Assembly: GCA_023391635.1 (NCBI GenBank)
Contig: JAEWAQ010000026.1
Span: forward strand, 70,532 to 134,531
DNA: 64,000 bases
Source: Bacillota bacterium
Lineage (GTDB): Bacteria > Bacillota > Bacilli > Paenibacillales > Paenibacillaceae
Direction of reading: 5' to 3'
The position numbers and the translations under genes are program-made. Every line of letters starts with the position of its first letter. Position 1 is the stretch's first letter. This document shows positions 61,301 to 64,000 of this stretch, one piece after another. The notes under the pieces were generated by a model. That model searched no databases and had not been told where the DNA came from. It was given only the letters and a program-made list of their open reading frames with translations.

Positions 61301-64000
61301 CCACGCCTGGCTGGCTTAATCTGACAAACATCAACTTCTACGAGTTGGGCCCAACCGGCTACGCCTCAGGCAACGATTTCCCTTACTATATCCAAAACGC
61401 CATGGCCGCCCTGGACGCGCCCTATGAATGGTTTTATAACGAGAGTAGCGAAACGCTGTATTTACAGCTCCCGGACGGCGAGAATCCAAACGATCTGGAA
61501 GTTCGTTACAAAGCACGCGAATGGGGCCTGGATCTGTCCAGCCGCAAGTACATCCATGTAGAAGGCATCGACCTGAACGGCTCCAACCTGACCATGCGTA
61601 ACGGCCTGAGCAATGTCGTCGATCAGATGACGGCCAAGTACGTCACCGAGTTCCTGTCCCCGGATGATGAGCGGGGCGGCATCATCGTGGGCGGAAAGAA
61701 CAACATCCTGATCAACAGCGAGATCGCCTATTCTGCCGGCGCGCTGGTCACCGTAGAGGGCGAGGGCAACAAGATCGTCAATAACAAGCTGCACGACGCC
61801 ACTACCGGTCCTAACTTATATACCAATTCGATCACCATTTCGGGAATCAACCACCTGATCAGCCACAATGAGGTATATAACGCCAGCGGCACGCTGATCG
61901 GCGGCAACTTCTACGCCAGCGAAATTTCTTACAACGACGTCCATGACGGTAACTGGCACAGCACCGACTCGGGACTGCTGTACTTCGCTTATACCGATTA
62001 TGGAAACAGCCAGATTCATCACAACAAAATCCATGACTCCCACACCGGCTTTTCCAATGGCGTGTACTTTGATTTAGGCGTCAAAAACGTCTTGGTCTAC
62101 AACAATGTTTTATGGAATTTGCCCTGGGTGTCCGTTTTCGTCAATTCCAGCTCCGAGTTTGTATCCGTGATCAACAACACGGTATTCCAAGGAGCAAGCA
62201 GCAGCTCGAACCCTGAAATTTACACGAACTCCCCCGGCGACGCCTACATGGACGTATTCATGAACAACATCGTGGATTCCCGCGGCGTAGGTACGGACAA
62301 CGTCAACGCCGGCGCGGTGGTGCTGGACAACTACAGCAGGCCAAGCGACGACATCGATGGAACCGCGACCTTCAACAACCCGGCGGCGCTTGACTTTACC
62401 CTGAAGCCCGGTTCCGACGCGGTCGGCATGGGCGCCTATCAACCGGGAGACACATGGGATGCCGGACGGAAGGACACGCCGGTAACGGCCGAAGAGGTGA
62501 GCAGTGGCCCGCAGTTCCTGCCCTACGCGAACAGAAACTTGCTGTTCAACAGCGGTTTTGAGTGGCCGCGCGTCGACTTCCCGAGCATGGGCTCCATGCC
62601 CTATTGGGAAAAGACAGGAACAGGAAGCGCTTCCCTCATCCAAGCCGGTTCATCTGCCGATAACGCGCATGCCCGCGAGCAGAACGCAGTGCAGCTGACC
62701 GGTCAGAATATCGGAATCGAACAGGAGATTACCGGACTCGAGCCTGGTCAAGATTACGTTCTGCGAGGCTTTGCCCGGATGGGCAACGGCAGCAGCGCCG
62801 ATGGGCAAAAGGTGGAAATCGGCGTGAGTGTCGGAGCAGATACCTTCAAAGGTGAATTGGACCGTCCCGCATGGCGATCGGTGTCCATTCCCTTTACGGC
62901 AGACGAGACCGGAACAGCGACCGTCTACGCCACGAAGACAACGGACGGCTCAAGGGCACTGGTAGACGACTTCTCGGTTGTGCGTGCCGATCTGGTGCCC
63001 GACCTTGGGCCTAGCAGCGACGATCTGTACCCGATGCTCGACTCTCCAGTGGCACTGCTGGACGATATGCTGTTCGAGGATTCCGAATGGACGGCAGCGG
63101 GCGAATCGTCGTTCGTGAAAGATGAACCGTCCGGCCTCACCCTGGAAGCACAGCCCGACCAGTCAGCCGCCGCTTTCTACACCCGGGAAAAGTACGGGAA
63201 CAAGGACTTCTATTTGAAATTGGGCGAGAGTGAAGATCTTGACGCGCTCGACATGAACATTATTCTCCGGGCAACCGCGGCGACGCGAACGGCCAACAGG
63301 TATGAGATCGATATTCAAGGCACGACAGCCACGCTGACCCGTTATTACAACGGCCAGGGCCTCCAATTGGGACAGTGGACGGTAGACATCAACGACCGAC
63401 TCTTGAAGGCCGGCGCAGTATGGGATGACGTCAACGAAAGCGGCTACGGCGGCGTGACCGTGACGCTCAAGAGCGGAAACGAAACGCTGTTCTCCGTTCG
63501 GGATGAAAATAACTTGAACGTCTCCGCCCCCGGCTACTTCGGCCTGGCGACTGAATCCTCCATCGAACTCGGACGCGTGACCGAATACGTGGATATGGGC
63601 TCGGTCATCGCGGATAAGGAAAACTGGAAAACCGGCAATTCCATCACCTGGGAGAATAACGATACCAAGATGACGCCTGTCGGAGCTGCTGCTGCAGGTT
63701 ATACCGGCAGAACATTCGGCGACGCGGAGTTCGCGGTGGGCTTTGAGTCCGGGATGAACACCGGGGCGTTCCCCGCCTTTATCCTGCGGGCTCCGGGCGA
63801 GCAAGATCTCCTTGATAACCCGTGGAGCCGCACGAAATACAGTGTTATCCTCAAGGAGAGCTCCTTCGAGATTCAGCACTGGCCGGAACTCTGGAAGCAA
63901 GGTTCTGGCATTCTGTCGGATGACGGCAGATCGGCGCTGGCGGACAACAAAGGCTTTGTACCGCCGTATACGAACACACTCGTTAAAGTCAGTACCGTGA
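58354..64000 (+). CDS. Secreted multidomain protein: three LamG-like domains, beta-helix and binding modules, 3' end cut
   Basis: At least 1882 codons without a stop to the window end. The ATG follows AAAGGA. A Sec signal ends near residue 34 (LPATAFA, then ETPTGG). Three LamG-like (concanavalin-fold) domains of about 231-233 residues lie near residues 45-275, 293-523 and 535-767, joined by linkers such as GDPGDPGDPGDP. A right-handed beta-helix follows from about residue 785 (YHVAKTGSDGNPGTEAEPFLTIQ) to about 1375. Next is a CBM4/9-like module (ITGLEPGQDYVLRGFARMGNG) and further beta-sandwich domains. The helix part parallels that of the divergent gene, for example HLISHNEVYNASGTLIGG. It probably binds and degrades an insoluble polysaccharide outside the cell. 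The anchor, if any, lies beyond the window. Confidence 0.9.
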   Translation, partial: MNRHKRTSRLATRLTSLVVSFLLMATVLPATAFAETPTGGDPIQGEILFPFNEGDGSTSNSLSGGLTATLNNYAWDHDGRGDTPAISNDQTGQNGISIDYGAEFASVNDLTMGVWVKPAAPGPGTSSSLMAPPYAGTTGNWGFSNGEIWWGIHWGTSENGYADTTVDFLSYGSDGSEWDSSLSATAGNLADGDWHYLAFSFSATAKTVALYVDGNLIGEKTYASTFPINLQAYKWFGGNGYQSQAYTGLLDELSVFPSVLDGTGHAALYNRAPNTSVSGDPGDPGDPGDPIQGEILFPFNEGNGSTSSALSDGLTATLNNYAWDENGRGDTPAISTDQTGQNGISIDYGAEFASVNDLTMGVWVKPAAPIPGTSSSLMAPPYAGTTGNWGLNNGEIWWNIGWGTSENNYADTTINFTSYGSDGSEWGSGLSATAGNLADGDWHYLAFSFSATENTVALYVDGSQIGEKTYTSTFPIHLQAYKWFGGNGYQGQAYVGLLDELSVLPSVLDEAAHAALYNRAPNTSGGGNPGDPFQGEILFPFNEGNGSTSSALSGSLTATLENYVWDIDHNGRGDTPAISTASSGASGLTIDYGATFASVNDLTLGVWVKPSVPGPETRSFLMAPPYAGTNGDWAIHNGEILWNITWGTEENNYADTTINFTSYGSDGSEWGSNLSAPAANLADGNWHYVAFSFSATENTVALYLDGSKIGAKTYTSTFPVNLQAYKWFGGSGYIGEAYTGLLDELSVFTSVLDDTVHAALFNRAPNTDGTGQQSDPADTDQVGDTTYHVAKTGSDGNPGTEAEPFLTIQKAADVLLPGETVIIHEGVYEESVRPKYNGTADHPITYKTGDGEEAVISGANLITGAWQAASNPGAVEYNASDANLWQVNVSLPMGNYRNQIFVDGEAMLPSRYPNVAKEDAYYRPNWLTYVFDGDKASTGAWSTPTGKLRDPELDQPAGTWDGAAIVGMDNRDWILSGAEVVSSTPGWLNLTNINFYELGPTGYASGNDFPYYIQNAMAALDAPYEWFYNESSETLYLQLPDGENPNDLEVRYKAREWGLDLSSRKYIHVEGIDLNGSNLTMRNGLSNVVDQMTAKYVTEFLSPDDERGGIIVGGKNNILINSEIAYSAGALVTVEGEGNKIVNNKLHDATTGPNLYTNSITISGINHLISHNEVYNASGTLIGGNFYASEISYNDVHDGNWHSTDSGLLYFAYTDYGNSQIHHNKIHDSHTGFSNGVYFDLGVKNVLVYNNVLWNLPWVSVFVNSSSEFVSVINNTVFQGASSSSNPEIYTNSPGDAYMDVFMNNIVDSRGVGTDNVNAGAVVLDNYSRPSDDIDGTATFNNPAALDFTLKPGSDAVGMGAYQPGDTWDAGRKDTPVTAEEVSSGPQFLPYANRNLLFNSGFEWPRVDFPSMGSMPYWEKTGTGSASLIQAGSSADNAHAREQNAVQLTGQNIGIEQEITGLEPGQDYVLRGFARMGNGSSADGQKVEIGVSVGADTFKGELDRPAWRSVSIPFTADETGTATVYATKTTDGSRALVDDFSVVRADLVPDLGPSSDDLYPMLDSPVALLDDMLFEDSEWTAAGESSFVKDEPSGLTLEAQPDQSAAAFYTREKYGNKDFYLKLGESEDLDALDMNIILRATAATRTANRYEIDIQGTTATLTRYYNGQGLQLGQWTVDINDRLLKAGAVWDDVNESGYGGVTVTLKSGNETLFSVRDENNLNVSAPGYFGLATESSIELGRVTEYVDMGSVIADKENWKTGNSITWENNDTKMTPVGAAAAGYTGRTFGDAEFAVGFESGMNTGAFPAFILRAPGEQDLLDNPWSRTKYSVILKESSFEIQHWPELWKQGSGILSDDGRSALADNKGFVPPYTNTLVKVSTV
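58486..60654 (+). repeat. Three tandem LamG-coding repeats of about 0.7 kb
   Basis: Units at 58486-59178, 59230-59922 and 59956-60654 share long identical stretches, such as those encoding SYGSDGSEW and LQAYKWFGG. Units 1 and 2 are closest; unit 3 has diverged more and has an extra two codons. A Gly-Asp-Pro linker made of a 9-bp repeat lies between units 1 and 2 (about 59188-59223). Confidence 0.93.

Overview
The window is high-GC DNA, compactly organised and almost entirely coded on the minus strand. It looks like a Paenibacillaceae (Paenibacillus/Cohnella-like) Firmicute. The basis is strong GGAGG-type ribosome binding sites, lipobox substrate-binding proteins, YesM/YesN-type two-component pairs next to LplB/LplC-type sugar permeases, a large glycoside hydrolase set, and the remnant of an S-layer-homology (SLH) protein. 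No rRNA, tRNA, CRISPR array, insertion sequence or phage gene was seen.

Bases 1-4.1 kb hold a three-gene unit read leftwards: a PfkB sugar kinase, a zinc alcohol/polyol dehydrogenase and an FAD-dependent oxidoreductase that runs off the window. Bases 4.3-17.3 kb are one twelve-gene cobalamin operon. It is controlled by a canonical cobalamin riboswitch followed by an intrinsic terminator. It encodes a B12-type ABC importer (btuF, btuC, btuD), the late steps of adenosylcobalamin synthesis (cobT, cobU, cbiB, cobS, cobD, cobQ, cobO, cobB/cbiA) and a second BtuF-like protein without a signal peptide. The corrin-ring genes are not in the window.

Bases 17.3-26.5 kb form a seven-gene unit: sugar-type binding protein, two permeases, sensor kinase, D-2-hydroxyacid dehydrogenase, FAD oxidoreductase and AraC-type response regulator. 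It looks like a self-regulated uptake and oxidation unit of unknown substrate. Bases 26.6-29 kb hold a chimeric pseudogene (a MalT-type N-terminus joined to Ig-like and SLH debris) and a divergent pair, an AraC regulator and a phytanoyl-CoA dioxygenase-like enzyme.

Bases 29-64 kb are a polysaccharide-utilisation locus. A response regulator and sensor kinase precede two permeases, a binding protein and six apparently cytoplasmic carbohydrate-active proteins (GHL6-like, parallel beta-helix, GH29, GH2, GH42, GH36). A second unit carries a GH35-like protein, a GH5-like protein and a tandem GNAT. Two large secreted beta-helix proteins are coded divergently at the right end; one has three tandem LamG-like domains and runs off the window.

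The strongest new observation is a shared 26-bp element, GTCCAAAAWTCGTAGAA followed by a GTNCATG-like half. It sits exactly 21 bp upstream of a -10 box at four promoters: the permease operon, the GH35 operon and both secreted beta-helix genes. This ties the locus into one regulon, most simply driven by the response regulator at 46.7-48.4 kb. The model is that the secreted beta-helix proteins attack or bind a complex polysaccharide outside, the transporter imports oligosaccharides, and the unsignalled hydrolases finish them inside.
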